Position numbers and translations under genes: made by a program. Positions 53,234-63,834 of a DNA stretch of 64,000 nt are shown here, piece after piece (the stretch's first letter is position 1; each line of letters opens with the position of its first letter). A model generated the notes under the pieces. That model made no database searches. It worked only from the letters and a program-made list of their open reading frames with translations, and was not told the origin of the DNA. The stretch is from Streptomyces sp. NRRL F-525. GTDB lineage: Bacteria > Actinomycetota > Actinomycetes > Streptomycetales > Streptomycetaceae. The stretch is from NCBI RefSeq assembly GCF_000716605.1, contig NZ_JNXE01000043.1, forward strand, positions 1 to 64,000. The letters run 5' to 3'.

Positions 53234-54580
53234 TTAACTACCCGACCGCAGATGCACGTACTCCGTAGGAATCACGGCCTCCCCGCGCGACAACTGGGTC
53301 GCCGACAACGGCAGGTTGCCCCGGGCGACCGCATGCCGATCCCGTACGACGTCCAGCGGCTCGCGCGCGACGACCTCACCGCCCTTGACCAGCTCCACCA
53401 GCAACTGCCGGTCGGCCAGCTCGGCGGGGACCGCCCCCGTGCCGATCACCTCGGCCTCCGCGACCCCGTCGCCGTCGACCCGCCGTGCCGCCCACTTGCG
53501 CCCGCCGATCGACGTCTTGCCCCCGCTGGACTTCTTCGCGACCGGCACCAGCGGCGCCTTCGGATCGGCGGACTCGGCACGGGCGACCAGCTTGTAGACC
53601 ATCGAGCAGGTCGGATGCCCGGACCCGGTCACCAGCTGGGTGCCGACGCCGTACGCGTCCACCGGCGCCGCCGCCAGCGAGGCGATGGCGTACTCGTCGA
53701 GGTCGGAGGTCACCACGATCTTCGTGTTGACGGCGCCCAGCTCGTCCAACTGCTGTCGCACCCGGTGCGCGACGAGCAGCAGGTCGCCCGAGTCGATGCG
53801 GACGGCGCCGAGTTCGGGCCCGGCGACCTCAACTGCCGTACGGACGGCCTCGGTCACGTCGTACGTGTCGACGAGCAGGGTCGTGTTGCGGCCCAGCGAG
53901 TCCACCTGGGCCTGGAACGCGTCGCGTTCGTTGTCGTGGAGCAGGGTGAAGGCGTGCGCGGAGGTGCCGACGGTCGGGATGCCGTAGCGGAAACCGGCCG
54001 CGAGGTCGGACGTGGTGGCGAAACCGCCGACGTAGGCCGCGCGGGAGGCGGCGACGGCGGCGAGTTCGTGGGTGCGGCGGGCGCCCATCTCGATCAGCGG
54101 GCGGTCTCCCGCGGCGGAGGCCATGCGGGAGGCGGCGGCCGCGATCGCGGAGTCGTGGTTGAGGATGGAGAGGATCACCGTCTCCAGCAGCACGCACTCG
54201 GCGAACGAGCCCTCGACCCGCATGATCGGCGAGCCCGGGAAGTACACCTCGCCCTCCGGGTAGCCCCAGACGTCACCGCTGAAGCGGTACGCGGCGAGCC
54301 ACTCCAGGGTCTCCTCGTTGACGACGTTCCGCTCGCGCAGGAAGCCGAGGACGTCCGCGTCGAACCGGAAGTTCTCCACCGCGTCCAGGACGCGTCCGGT
54401 GCCCGCGACGACGCCGTAGCGCCGCCCCTCGGGCAGCCGCCGGGTGAAGACCTCGAAGACCGAACGCCGGTCGGCCGTCCCCGCTTTGAGGGCGGCCTGC
54501 AGCATCGTCAGCTCGTAGTGGTCGGTGAAGAGCGCCGTCGAGGGAACGTCCACCGGCAGCCCAAGGTCCGCTGTGTTCAT
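53234..54580 (-). CDS. pncB: Nicotinate phosphoribosyltransferase
   Basis: Joins nicotinate to PRPP to make nicotinate mononucleotide for NAD. The 448-residue protein begins FTDHYELTMLQAALKAG and has family motifs RRLPEGRRYGVVAGTGRVLD, LNHDSAIAAAASRM (with the phosphorylated His) and RIDSGDLLLVAHRVR, IVVTSDLDEYAI. ATG at 54580 has TACCAT 8 nt upstream; an in-frame ATG at 54601 is less typical. First gene of the pncB-pncA unit, divergent from clpS. Confidence 0.93.
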   Translation of the reverse strand: MNTADLGLPVDVPSTALFTDHYELTMLQAALKAGTADRRSVFEVFTRRLPEGRRYGVVAGTGRVLDAVENFRFDADVLGFLRERNVVNEETLEWLAAYRFSGDVWGYPEGEVYFPGSPIMRVEGSFAECVLLETVILSILNHDSAIAAAASRMASAAGDRPLIEMGARRTHELAAVAASRAAYVGGFATTSDLAAGFRYGIPTVGTSAHAFTLLHDNERDAFQAQVDSLGRNTTLLVDTYDVTEAVRTAVEVAGPELGAVRIDSGDLLLVAHRVRQQLDELGAVNTKIVVTSDLDEYAIASLAAAPVDAYGVGTQLVTGSGHPTCSMVYKLVARAESADPKAPLVPVAKKSSGGKTSIGGRKWAARRVDGDGVAEAEVIGTGAVPAELADRQLLVELVKGGEVVAREPLDVVRDRHAVARGNLPLSATQLSRGEAVIPTEYVHLRSGS

Positions 54581-54660
54581 GACGAGTGATGGTACTCCCA
54601 TCTCGTCACTCTGACGATTTGTGGGGTCCATTTGTGCGGGGGCCCCCTTGTGGTGGCAGC

Positions 54661-54978
54661 ATGGGCCGTGTGACGTCACCCGCACCCCTGGAGATCGAAC
54701 GCACCGAGTCGGCGGAGGAGGTCTTCGCCGTACCCGAGCCGGACGTCCCCTGGGTCACGATCGTGCACAACGACCCGGTCAACCTCATGAGCTACGTCGC
54801 GTACGTCTTCCAGACGTACTTCGGCTACTCCAAGGACAAGGCCCACAAGCTCATGCTCGACGTCCACCACAAGGGCCGCGCGGTCGTCTCCAGCGGAAGC
54901 CGCGAGGAGATGGAGCGCGACGTGCAGGCGATGCACGGCTACGGTCTGTGGGCCACCCTCCAGCAGGACCGGAAGTAG
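54661..54978 (+). CDS. clpS: ATP-dependent Clp protease adaptor ClpS
   Basis: A 105-residue adaptor that delivers N-degron substrates to ClpAP/ClpCP. The substrate pocket is seen as N37-D38 ([12 protein letters not shown]) and the conserved His in LMLDVHHKG (H69). The first 28 residues are flexible, as needed to pass into the Clp ring. ATG at 54661; GTG at 54670 is possible. The DUF2017 gene follows 12 nt downstream, an arrangement common in actinobacteria. Confidence 0.93.
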   Translation: MGRVTSPAPLEIERTESAEEVFAVPEPDVPWVTIVHNDPVNLMSYVAYVFQTYFGYSKDKAHKLMLDVHHKGRAVVSSGSREEMERDVQAMHGYGLWATLQQDRK

Positions 54979-54990
54979 CGACCCATCCCG

Positions 54991-55596
54991 ATGCCAGGAC
55001 ACTTCGAACCGCTCCCCGGCGGCGGCGCCGCCGTCGCGCTCGACGACGTCGAGATCTCCATCATCCGGTCGTTGGCCGTGCAGCTCCTGGAGCTGATCGG
55101 CCCAGGACCGGGCGAGGACGCCTCCGACGACCCCCTCGCCGAACTCTTCGCCGAGGGCCCGAGCGAGCCGCCCGCCGACCCGGTGCTCCGGCGCCTGTTC
55201 CCGGACGCGTACACCGACCCGGAGCAGGCCCCCGACTCCCCGCAGGACGCGGAGGAACGGATGGCGCACTCCGCCGAGTTCCGCCGCTTCACCGAGAACG
55301 ACCTGCGCGCCGGCAAGCGCGAGAACGCCCTCGCGGTGGTCCGCACCCTCGACTCCCTCACCCCCGGCGGCGACGGCGGCGCGATCCTCAAGCTCACCGC
55401 CGAGGAGTCCCGGCAGTGGCTCGGCTCGCTCAACGACCTGCGCCTGGCGATCGGTTCACGCCTCGACATCACCGACGAGGACGACACCGACGACCTCTAC
55501 CGGCTCCCGGACGAGGACCCGCGCAAGCCGATGGTGATGGCGTACCTCTGGCTGGGCGGCCTCCAGGAGACCCTGGTCAACACTCTGCTGCGCTGA
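54991..55596 (+). CDS. DUF2017 protein
   Basis: A 201-residue cytoplasmic protein of the DUF2017 family, found next to clpS in many actinobacteria. Function is unknown; co-occurrence suggests a role in protein turnover. Visible features: VEISIIRSLAVQLLELIG near the N-terminus, an acidic linker, and KLTAEESRQWLGSLNDLRLAIGSRL and AYLWLGGLQETLVNTLLR at the end. A terminator follows at 55682. Confidence 0.88.
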   Translation: MPGHFEPLPGGGAAVALDDVEISIIRSLAVQLLELIGPGPGEDASDDPLAELFAEGPSEPPADPVLRRLFPDAYTDPEQAPDSPQDAEERMAHSAEFRRFTENDLRAGKRENALAVVRTLDSLTPGGDGGAILKLTAEESRQWLGSLNDLRLAIGSRLDITDEDDTDDLYRLPDEDPRKPMVMAYLWLGGLQETLVNTLLR

Positions 55597-55681
55597 CCGG
55601 AGCAGCCGCTCTTCCGGTCCCTCGGAGTTCGATCGGAGTTCGCTCAGAGGACGCTCAAATCCGGATAACGATCACGTCACC

Positions 55682-55715
55682 GCGACGGCCGGGAATGCTG
55701 GCCGTCGCATCTTTT
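55682..55715 (+). terminator. Terminator of clpS-DUF2017 unit
   Basis: GCGACGGCC (55682-55690) pairs with GGCCGTCGC (55700-55708), followed by ATCTTTTT. The rest of 55597-55898 shows an imperfect CCCGGCGG/CCGCCGGG hairpin (about 55790-55822) and no gene. Confidence 0.85.
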
Positions 55716-55898
55716 TGTCCGCTTCTTCCTGTGGTGTGCGCCACAGACATCCCCTTCGATCACCATTGCGACCGTGATAAATCTTCACGACGCCCGGCGG
55801 ACGCCACCCATGTCCCGCCGGGTTCGCCGTACGGCCGACGGACCTCGGCCGGGCAGCTCCAGTCCATGGGGGGATTCGGAGAAAGGCGCACCACACAC

Positions 55899-57326
55899 AT
55901 GACCTCCGCTCAGGTCGACGAGACGGACAAGACCCCCGAGGAGGGGTACGAGCGCGGGCTCGGCAGCCGTCAGGTCCAGATGATCGCGATCGGCGGCGCC
56001 GTCGGCGTCGGACTGTTCCTGGGAGCCGGGGCGAACATCGCCAAGGCCGGTCCCAGCCTCATCTTCATGTACGCCCTCGCGGGCGTGATCATCTTCTTCA
56101 TCATGCGGGCGCTGGGCGAACTGCTCCTGTACCGCCCGGTGTCGGGCTCCTTCGCGGAGTACTCGCGCGAGTTCCTCGGCCCGTTCTTCGGCTACTTCAC
56201 CGCCTGGACGTACTGGCTGATGTGGGTGGTCACCGGCATGGCCGAACTCACGGCCGCCGCCATCTACGTCAACTACTGGTTCCCCGCCGTCTCCCAGTGG
56301 GTGACCGCGCTCGCCTTCCTGGTCATCCTCTTCGTGGCCAACCTGATCTCGGTGAAGCTGTTCGGCGAGATCGAGTTCTGGTTCTCGATGGTCAAGGTCA
56401 CCGCGCTCATCGGCATGATCGTGATCGGCCTGGGCGTCCTCACCTTCGGCTTCAGCAGCGCCGGCGACACCGCGTCCGTAGCCAACCTCTGGCAGTTCGA
56501 CGGCTTCTTCCCCAAGGGCATCGGCTCCTCCCTGATGACCCTCCAGGGCGTGATGTTCGCCTACCTCGCCGTCGAACTGGTCGGCGTCACCGCGGGCGAG
56601 TCCGAGAACCCGGAGAAGACCCTCCCCAAGGCGATCAACACCCTCCCGTGGCGCATCGCCCTCTTCTACGTCGGCGCGCTCACCGTCATCCTCTGCGTCG
56701 TCAAGTGGACCGAATTCGCCCCCGGCGTCAGCCCGTTCGTCGAGGCCTTCGCGAAGATCGGCATCCCGGCAGGCGCCGGAATCGTCAACTTCGTGGTCCT
56801 CACCGCGGCCCTGTCCTCCTGCAACTCGGGCATGTACTCCACGGGCCGCATGCTCCGCACCCTCGCGGACAACGGCGAGGCCCCCAAGGTCTTCAGCAAG
56901 CTCTCGGCGTCGAAGACCCCGGCGACCGGCATCACGATCTCCGTCGCCTTCATGGGCATCGGCGTGGTCCTCAACTACGTCGTCCCGGAGAAGGCGTTCG
57001 GCTACGTCACCTCGGTCGCCACCGCCGCCGGCATCTGGACCTGGCTGATGATCCTGATCAGCCACGTCCTCTACCGCCGCGCGGTCGACGCGGGCCGCCT
57101 CCCGGCCTCGTCCTTCCCGGCCCCGGGCGGTGCGAAGTTCTCCTACGTGGCCATCGCGTTCCTGCTCTTCGTCACGGGCCTCATCGCCTACGACCCCGAC
57201 TCCCGCATCTGCCTCTACGTGATGGCCGGCTGGACCATCGCCCTGGCCGCCGGCTGGTTCGCCCTCAAGTCCCGCAACCCGCAGGTCACCGAGCGCCGCG
57301 ACCCGCAGTTCGAGAAGGTCGGCTGA
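55899..57326 (+). CDS. APC-superfamily amino acid permease
   Basis: A 475-residue permease of the AAT family with 12 predicted helices. The start GLGSRQVQMIAIGGAVGVGLFLGAG holds the substrate-binding GAVG-type unwound segment of helix 1; SFAEYSREFLGPFFGYFTAW is also typical. It probably imports an aromatic, basic or other neutral amino acid by proton symport. ATG at 55899 has GGAGAAAGG upstream. It is followed by mec with its own leaderless promoter. Confidence 0.92.
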   Translation: MTSAQVDETDKTPEEGYERGLGSRQVQMIAIGGAVGVGLFLGAGANIAKAGPSLIFMYALAGVIIFFIMRALGELLLYRPVSGSFAEYSREFLGPFFGYFTAWTYWLMWVVTGMAELTAAAIYVNYWFPAVSQWVTALAFLVILFVANLISVKLFGEIEFWFSMVKVTALIGMIVIGLGVLTFGFSSAGDTASVANLWQFDGFFPKGIGSSLMTLQGVMFAYLAVELVGVTAGESENPEKTLPKAINTLPWRIALFYVGALTVILCVVKWTEFAPGVSPFVEAFAKIGIPAGAGIVNFVVLTAALSSCNSGMYSTGRMLRTLADNGEAPKVFSKLSASKTPATGITISVAFMGIGVVLNYVVPEKAFGYVTSVATAAGIWTWLMILISHVLYRRAVDAGRLPASSFPAPGGAKFSYVAIAFLLFVTGLIAYDPDSRICLYVMAGWTIALAAGWFALKSRNPQVTERRDPQFEKVG

Positions 57327-57390
57327 CCCGTCCGATCCCGGCATATGGGCCGCCCCGTACCACCACTCGGTACGAGGCGGCCCTTCTGCT

Positions 57391-57396
57391 TATCCT
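57391..57396 (+). promoter_or_regulatory. -10 box of leaderless mec transcript
   Basis: TATCCT ends 7 nt before the ATG at 57404; no ribosome binding site. Confidence 0.5.
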
Positions 57397-57403
57397 GACG
57401 ACC

Positions 57404-57832
57404 ATGCCGACCCTGACCATCACCCAGGCCCTCTTCGACCAGATCGTCGCCCACGCGCGCGCGGACCACCCCGACGAGGCGTGCGGAGTCGTCGCGGGCC
57501 CGGTGGGCGAGGGCCGCCCCGAGCGCTTCGTCCCGATGCTGAACGCGGCCCGGTCGCCCACGTTCTACGAGTTCGACTCGCAGGACCTGCTGAAGCTCTA
57601 CCGCGAGATGGACGACCGCGACGAGGAGCCGGTGATCATCTACCACTCCCACACCGCGACCGAGGCCTACCCCTCCCGCACCGACATCGCCTACGCCAAC
57701 GAGCCCGGCGCCCACTACGTCCTCGTCTCCACCGCCGACTCCGACGAGGCGGGCCCCTTCCAGTTCCGCTCGTACCAGATCCTGGAAGGCGTGGTCACGG
57801 AGGAGGACGTCAAGGTGGTGGAGTCGTACTGA
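57404..57832 (+). CDS. mec: JAMM/MPN+ metalloprotease, Mec-type CysO-cysteine hydrolase
   Basis: A 142-residue zinc protease that releases cysteine from the CysO carrier protein in the thiocarboxylate pathway described for Mycobacterium tuberculosis (Mec+, CysO, CysM). JAMM ligands: E25 (PDEACGVV), H81, H83 and D94 (YHSHTATEAYPSRTD). cysO and cysM follow downstream, the same gene set as in Mycobacterium. The C-terminal part of Streptomyces CysO has two extra residues, which this enzyme may also trim. Start probably leaderless. Confidence 0.9.
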   Translation: MPTLTITQALFDQIVAHARADHPDEACGVVAGPVGEGRPERFVPMLNAARSPTFYEFDSQDLLKLYREMDDRDEEPVIIYHSHTATEAYPSRTDIAYANEPGAHYVLVSTADSDEAGPFQFRSYQILEGVVTEEDVKVVESY

Positions 57833-57933
57833 CGGGGTCCTGATCCGGGCCTGATCTCGTACTCCGGATGAAATCCGTCCGAAGTGTGAGATCCCCTACC
57901 GAGGACCGGACAGGGAATCGATACGATGAGCCC

Positions 57934-58029
57934 ATGGTTCTTCTCGACGTGAGCGACAAGGCGCCGGGCACACTGCTCGTGGCGCGGCTGCACGTCGACC
58001 TGTGCCGGCTCAGCAGCGCCATCTGTTGA
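57934..58029 (+). CDS. Cysteine-responsive leader peptide (uORF)
   Basis: A 31-residue open frame, MVLLDVSDKAPGT..., ending ARLHVDLCRLSSAIC and TGA. The ending resembles the actinobacterial 'LCRxxSAIC' leader peptides found before sulfur-assimilation genes, where a final cysteine codon near the stop makes ribosome movement depend on Cys-tRNA. It lies between mec and cysO, 105 nt before the cysO start. TACGAT ends 6 nt before its ATG, so a leaderless promoter starts here. GC-rich hairpins such as GCGCGC-CGAG-GCGCGC follow. The leader-peptide role is inference. Confidence 0.7.
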   Translation: MVLLDVSDKAPGTLLVARLHVDLCRLSSAIC

Positions 58030-58133
58030 ACCGCGCGCAGTCGCCGTACGGCCGCGCGCCGAGGCGCGCCCACGATCGTGCCGCGCGCCCACCGAGACCA
58101 GACCCCTCCCGCTTCCGACAGGAGCCCCTTGCC

Positions 58134-58412
58134 ATGGCCATCGAGGTCCGCATCCCCACCATCCTCCGCACCTACACCGGCGGCGAGAAGGCCGTCGAGG
58201 GTGCCGGTGAGAACCTCGCCGCGCTCTTCGCCGACCTCGAGACCCGGCACGCGGGCATCCAGGCCCGCATCGTGGACGGCGGCGAACTGCGCCGCTTCGT
58301 CAACGTGTACCTGAACGACGAGGACGTCCGCTTCCTCGACGGCATCAACACGAAGCTGTCGGACGGCGACAACGTCACGATCCTGCCGGCCGTCGCCGGC
58401 GGCATGCGCTAA
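58134..58412 (+). CDS. cysO: Sulfur-carrier protein CysO (MoaD/ThiS type)
   Basis: A 92-residue ubiquitin-fold carrier. Its C-terminal Gly-Gly is converted to a thiocarboxylate that donates sulfur in cysteine synthesis. Family match: EVRIPTILRTYTGGEKAVEG, RFVNVYLNDEDVRFLDG and DGDNVTILPAVAGG. The chain does not end at G89-G90 but has two more residues, M91-R92, so processing is required. ATG at 58134 has ACAGGAG upstream. Followed by cysM after 16 nt. Confidence 0.93.
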   Translation: MAIEVRIPTILRTYTGGEKAVEGAGENLAALFADLETRHAGIQARIVDGGELRRFVNVYLNDEDVRFLDGINTKLSDGDNVTILPAVAGGMR

Positions 58413-58422
58413 GGCCCGCTGA

Positions 58423-59379
<957 letters not shown>

Positions 59380-59381
59380 TC

Positions 59382-59432
59382 AGCGCCCCGAAGGGGCGCG
59401 GGGAACTGCGCGACCAGCCACAACGCACCCGC
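59382..59432 (+). repeat. Interspersed repeat after cysM
   Basis: GCGCCCCGAAGGGGCGCGGG then GAACTGCGCGACCAGCC, same family as 50182-50236. The hairpin GCGCCCC-GAA-GGGGCGC may act as transcription end. Confidence 0.8.
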
Positions 59433-59449
59433 ACCCGAAAACGAAACCC

Positions 59450-59869
59450 TCAACCGCTGAGGTGACGGACCTGATCCCAAAGGACCGGGTCCACCACCCC
59501 AACCCTCCGCCGGAAGTCGGACACGGCTACCTTCCGCAACTCGCCGGTCTCCAGATAGCTGGCCCGCCCCCGAGAATCGCCAACAGCCCCCGGCGGCAAC
59601 GGAATTACCCCACCCCGCCCATCGTGATACTTACTGGTGATCTTCGCGACGGTGACCTTCCGCCCCCGCACCGCCAGCACCAGACAAGGCCGATCCTTGG
59701 CCGCCCCGGGTTGATCCTCATAGGGCACATTCGCCCACCAGATCTCCGCGGGCCGAGGCCGATCCCCCCGAACCCGTCGGGACGACCCCCGCCCCCACCC
59801 GTCAACCAGCGTGGCGACCAACGCCAGCAACACCACCACCGCAAGCGCGAGCCACCAGTACGTGTTCAT
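59450..59869 (-). CDS. MazF/PemK-like protein with N-terminal membrane helix
   Basis: A 139-residue protein. A single membrane helix (about 5-24, WWLALAVVVLLALVATLV) is followed by a PemK/MazF-like domain: RPAEIWWANVPYEDQPGAAK, DRPCLVLAVRGRKVTVAKIT and YLETGELRKVAVSDFRRRVG. MazF toxins are soluble RNases; this one is membrane-tethered and no antitoxin gene is adjacent, so it may not be a toxin. Start at ATG 59869 (MNTYWW); the frame begins earlier at 59893 without better evidence. Convergent with cysM. Confidence 0.75.
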   Translation of the reverse strand: MNTYWWLALAVVVLLALVATLVDGWGRGSSRRVRGDRPRPAEIWWANVPYEDQPGAAKDRPCLVLAVRGRKVTVAKITSKYHDGRGGVIPLPPGAVGDSRGRASYLETGELRKVAVSDFRRRVGVVDPVLWDQVRHLSG

Positions 59870-60083
59870 ACGAACGACCGTACCGGCGCGCAAACAACGC
59901 CGCGCGCCCTCTTGCAGACCCCACGCGCCCCGGTTCCAGCCGAACCGGTGACACCACAGGTGAGTTCCCCCACAACAGCCCTTGGCGGAGGAGCGACCGG
60001 CCCTTTTGCGCCTTACGCTCGACGGACCGCACGACCCCCGTCACCCAACTCCAGAAGTTCCCGCCAGCGGAGGTTTCTGCTTT

Positions 60084-60836
60084 ATGAAGCTCACCGTCGT
60101 CGGCTGCTCGGGGTCGTTCCCGTCCGCGGAATCGGCCTGTTCGAGCTACCTCGTAGAGGCCGACGGCTTCCGGCTGCTCCTCGACATGGGCAACGGCGCC
60201 CTTGGCGAGCTGCAGCGCCACTGCGGTCTCTACGACCTCGACGCGATCTTCCTCAGCCATCTGCACGCCGACCACTGCATCGACATGTGCGCGTACTTCG
60301 TCGCGCGCTACTACCGCCACGACGGCGGCCGCTGCGACCCCATCCCGGTCTACGGCCCCGAAGGCACCGAACACCGTCTGACCACGGCCTACGCAGACAC
60401 CCCCACCGCCTCCTCGATGAGCGAGGTCTTCGACTTCCACACGGTGAAGCCGTCCACGTTCGACGTCGGCCCCTTCACCGTGCACACCGAGCGGGTCCGC
60501 CACCCCGTCGAGGCGTACGGCATCCGCGTCGAACACGGCGGCCGGTCCCTCACCTACTCCGGCGACACGGGAGTCAGCGAGTCGCTGGACGAACTCGCCC
60601 GGGACACCGACCTGTTCCTGTGCGAGGCCGCGTTCACGCACGGCAAGGAGAACATCCCGGACCTCCATCTCAACGGCCGCGAGGCCGGCGAGACGGCCAC
60701 CCGCGCCGGCGTCCGCCGCCTGGTCCTCACCCACATCCCCCCGTGGACCGACCCCCAGGCCAACCTGGCCGACGCGCGCGAGGTCTATGCCGGGCCGGTG
60801 GAACTGGCGGCGCCGAGAGCGTCGTACGAGATCTAG
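60084..60836 (+). CDS. Metallo-beta-lactamase fold hydrolase, RNase Z-like
   Basis: A 250-residue protein with the MBL fold: GCSGSFPSAESACSSYLVEA, the zinc motif SHLHADHCID, then SGDTGVSESL and the late His in VLTHIPPW. The layout resembles RNase Z and related phosphodiesterases, but the specific substrate is unknown. ATG follows GCGGAGG. It is the gene before a 20-bp bidirectional terminator that separates it from nagE2. Confidence 0.85.
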   Translation: MKLTVVGCSGSFPSAESACSSYLVEADGFRLLLDMGNGALGELQRHCGLYDLDAIFLSHLHADHCIDMCAYFVARYYRHDGGRCDPIPVYGPEGTEHRLTTAYADTPTASSMSEVFDFHTVKPSTFDVGPFTVHTERVRHPVEAYGIRVEHGGRSLTYSGDTGVSESLDELARDTDLFLCEAAFTHGKENIPDLHLNGREAGETATRAGVRRLVLTHIPPWTDPQANLADAREVYAGPVELAAPRASYEI

Positions 60837-60845
60837 TCCCGCGTA

Positions 60846-60887
60846 CGCGAAGGCCCCCGGTACCGATCGGTACCGGGGGCCTTCGCG
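60846..60887. terminator. 20-bp perfect bidirectional terminator
   Basis: 60846-60865 pairs perfectly with 60868-60887, giving a near-continuous hairpin with a 2-nt apex (four unpaired in practice). Serves both convergent genes. Confidence 0.8.
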
Positions 60888-60903
60888 CGGGATGGGGCGC
60901 GGG

Positions 60904-62220
<1,317 letters not shown>

Positions 62221-62238
62221 GGACTTCCTCCATCGGGT

Positions 62239-62271
62239 GGTGGTCTACACCACTCAGTGGTGTAGACCTGT
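62239..62271. promoter_or_regulatory. Two tandem dre-like DasR sites upstream of nagE2
   Basis: GGTGGTCTACACCACT (62239-62254) and AGTGGTGTAGACCTGT (62256-62271) both match the DasR palindrome, 17 bp centre to centre. Confidence 0.8.
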
Positions 62272-62353
62272 TGTAGCAGATGAAGTCCGCATAAAGGAAC
62301 CCGCCGAATCTGCGACCGGATCGCTACGCCACGTACACGGCCGCCTGCATGCC

Positions 62354-62384
62354 AAAAGGCCCCCGGACCGATGGTCCGAGGGCC
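62354..62384 (-). terminator. Terminator of nagE1
   Basis: On the minus strand a 12-bp stem with one mismatch (62358-62369 with 62373-62384, loop GAT) is followed by TTTT (62357-62354). Confidence 0.8.
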
Positions 62385-62400
62385 CAACTCCCTTACGCCG

Positions 62401-63693
62401 TCAGGCTTTTGTGACGTCCTCGCGCTCGTCCTCCGGCTCGCGCCCCGGCGTCTTCAGGTCGAACTTCGTGATCGCGAAACGGAAGACGACGTAGTACACC
62501 GCCGCGAAGCACAGCCCGATCGGAATGATCGCCCACGGTTTCGTCGCCAGGTTCCAGTTGATCGCGTAGTCGATCAGCCCCGCCGAGAAGCTGAAACCGT
62601 CGTGCACCCCCAGCCCCCAGGTCACCGCCATCGACACCCCGGTCAGCACCGCGTGGACCGCGTAGAGGAGGGGTGCGATGAACAGGAACGAGTACTCGAT
62701 CGGCTCGGTGATGCCGGTCACGAAGGACGTCAGCGCGACCGAGAGCATCAGGCCGCTCACCTCCTTGCGTCGGCTCGGCTTCGCGCAGTGTGCGATCGCG
62801 AGCGCCGCCGCCGGCAGCGCGAACATCATGATCGGGAAGAACCCCGAGGTGAACTGCCCCGCGTGCGGGTCACCCGCCAGGAACATGTTGATGTCACCGT
62901 GCACCACCGTCCCGTCCGGCTTCGTGTAGCTCCCGAACTGGAACCAGATGGGCACGTTCAGGAACTGATGCAGCCCCACGACCAGCAGCGCCCGGTTGGC
63001 CAGACCGAACACCCCGGCGCCCAGCGCACCCCGCGCGCTCAGCCAGTCGCTGAAGTGCTCCAGGCCGGTGCCGATCGGCGGCCAGATCCACAGCGCCACC
63101 GCCGCGACCGCGATCGCCACGAACGACATGATGATCGGCACCAGGCGGCGGCCGTTGAAGAAGCCGAGCCAGTCCACCAGCTTCGTACGGTGGAACCGCA
63201 CCCAGAAGAACGCGGTCAGCAGCCCCAGCACGATCCCGCCGAACACCCCGGGATTCTGGTACGTGAACGCCGAGACCGAGTGATCGAGGGCCTGGCAGCC
63301 GATGCCCGGCACCGCCGTCGTGGCGCCGGTGCAGTCCTTCGGGAACTGGCGCAGCACGTTGTAGTAGACGAGGAAGCCGACGAGTCCGGCCAGCGCCGTC
63401 GACCCGTCCGACTTCTTCGCCATCCCGATCGCGACACCCACGCAGAACAGCAGCGGCAGCCCCAGCTGCCCGTCGAGCAGCGCCCCGCCCGCGCCCGCCA
63501 TCACCTTCGAGACATTGGTCCACCCCAGGCCGTCGTCCCCGAACACGTCCGGCTGCCCGAGCCGGTTGAGGATGCCGGCCGCCGGCAGTACGGCGATGGG
63601 GAGTTGGAGACTGCGGCCCATCTTCTGCAGCCCCTGGAACAGGCTGCCCCAAAGGGTCCGCCCAGGACGGGCGGCGGCACTGTCGGCACTCAT
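62401..63693 (-). CDS. nagE1: PTS EIIC component, N-acetylglucosamine type
   Basis: A 430-residue EIIC paralogue of nagE2: GSLFQGLQKMGRSLQLPIAV, NRALLVVGLHQFLNVPIWF and TGITEPIEYSFLFIAP. The gene encodes no EIIB part; the EIIB is the divergent nagF. Start ATG 63693 (MSADSAAARPG); the upstream frame is less likely. A dre-like site lies 17 nt upstream, between it and nagF. S. coelicolor has the same nagE2-nagE1-nagF order; roles of the two copies may differ. Confidence 0.88.
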   Translation of the reverse strand: MSADSAAARPGRTLWGSLFQGLQKMGRSLQLPIAVLPAAGILNRLGQPDVFGDDGLGWTNVSKVMAGAGGALLDGQLGLPLLFCVGVAIGMAKKSDGSTALAGLVGFLVYYNVLRQFPKDCTGATTAVPGIGCQALDHSVSAFTYQNPGVFGGIVLGLLTAFFWVRFHRTKLVDWLGFFNGRRLVPIIMSFVAIAVAAVALWIWPPIGTGLEHFSDWLSARGALGAGVFGLANRALLVVGLHQFLNVPIWFQFGSYTKPDGTVVHGDINMFLAGDPHAGQFTSGFFPIMMFALPAAALAIAHCAKPSRRKEVSGLMLSVALTSFVTGITEPIEYSFLFIAPLLYAVHAVLTGVSMAVTWGLGVHDGFSFSAGLIDYAINWNLATKPWAIIPIGLCFAAVYYVVFRFAITKFDLKTPGREPEDEREDVTKA

Positions 63694-63709
63694 GGACGCC
63701 CCTCGGTAA

Positions 63710-63725
63710 TGTGGTGTAGACCAGT
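63710..63725. promoter_or_regulatory. dre-like DasR site between nagE1 and nagF
   Basis: TGTGGTGTAGACCAGT matches the DasR palindrome at 13 of 16 positions. It lies between divergent genes and could control both. Confidence 0.75.
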
Positions 63726-63834
63726 TGGCGACGTGATCGTCACCATCATTCGGCACGCACGACATGACCGCTCGCGAAGCTGGGCCAACTGTGGGTTACT
63801 GCGACAAAGCGGTTCGGATCAGGGAGAGAACAAC

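Noticed and set aside
59450..59869. Calling it a type II toxin
   Set aside because: There is a membrane anchor and no antitoxin gene, so toxin activity is not supported.
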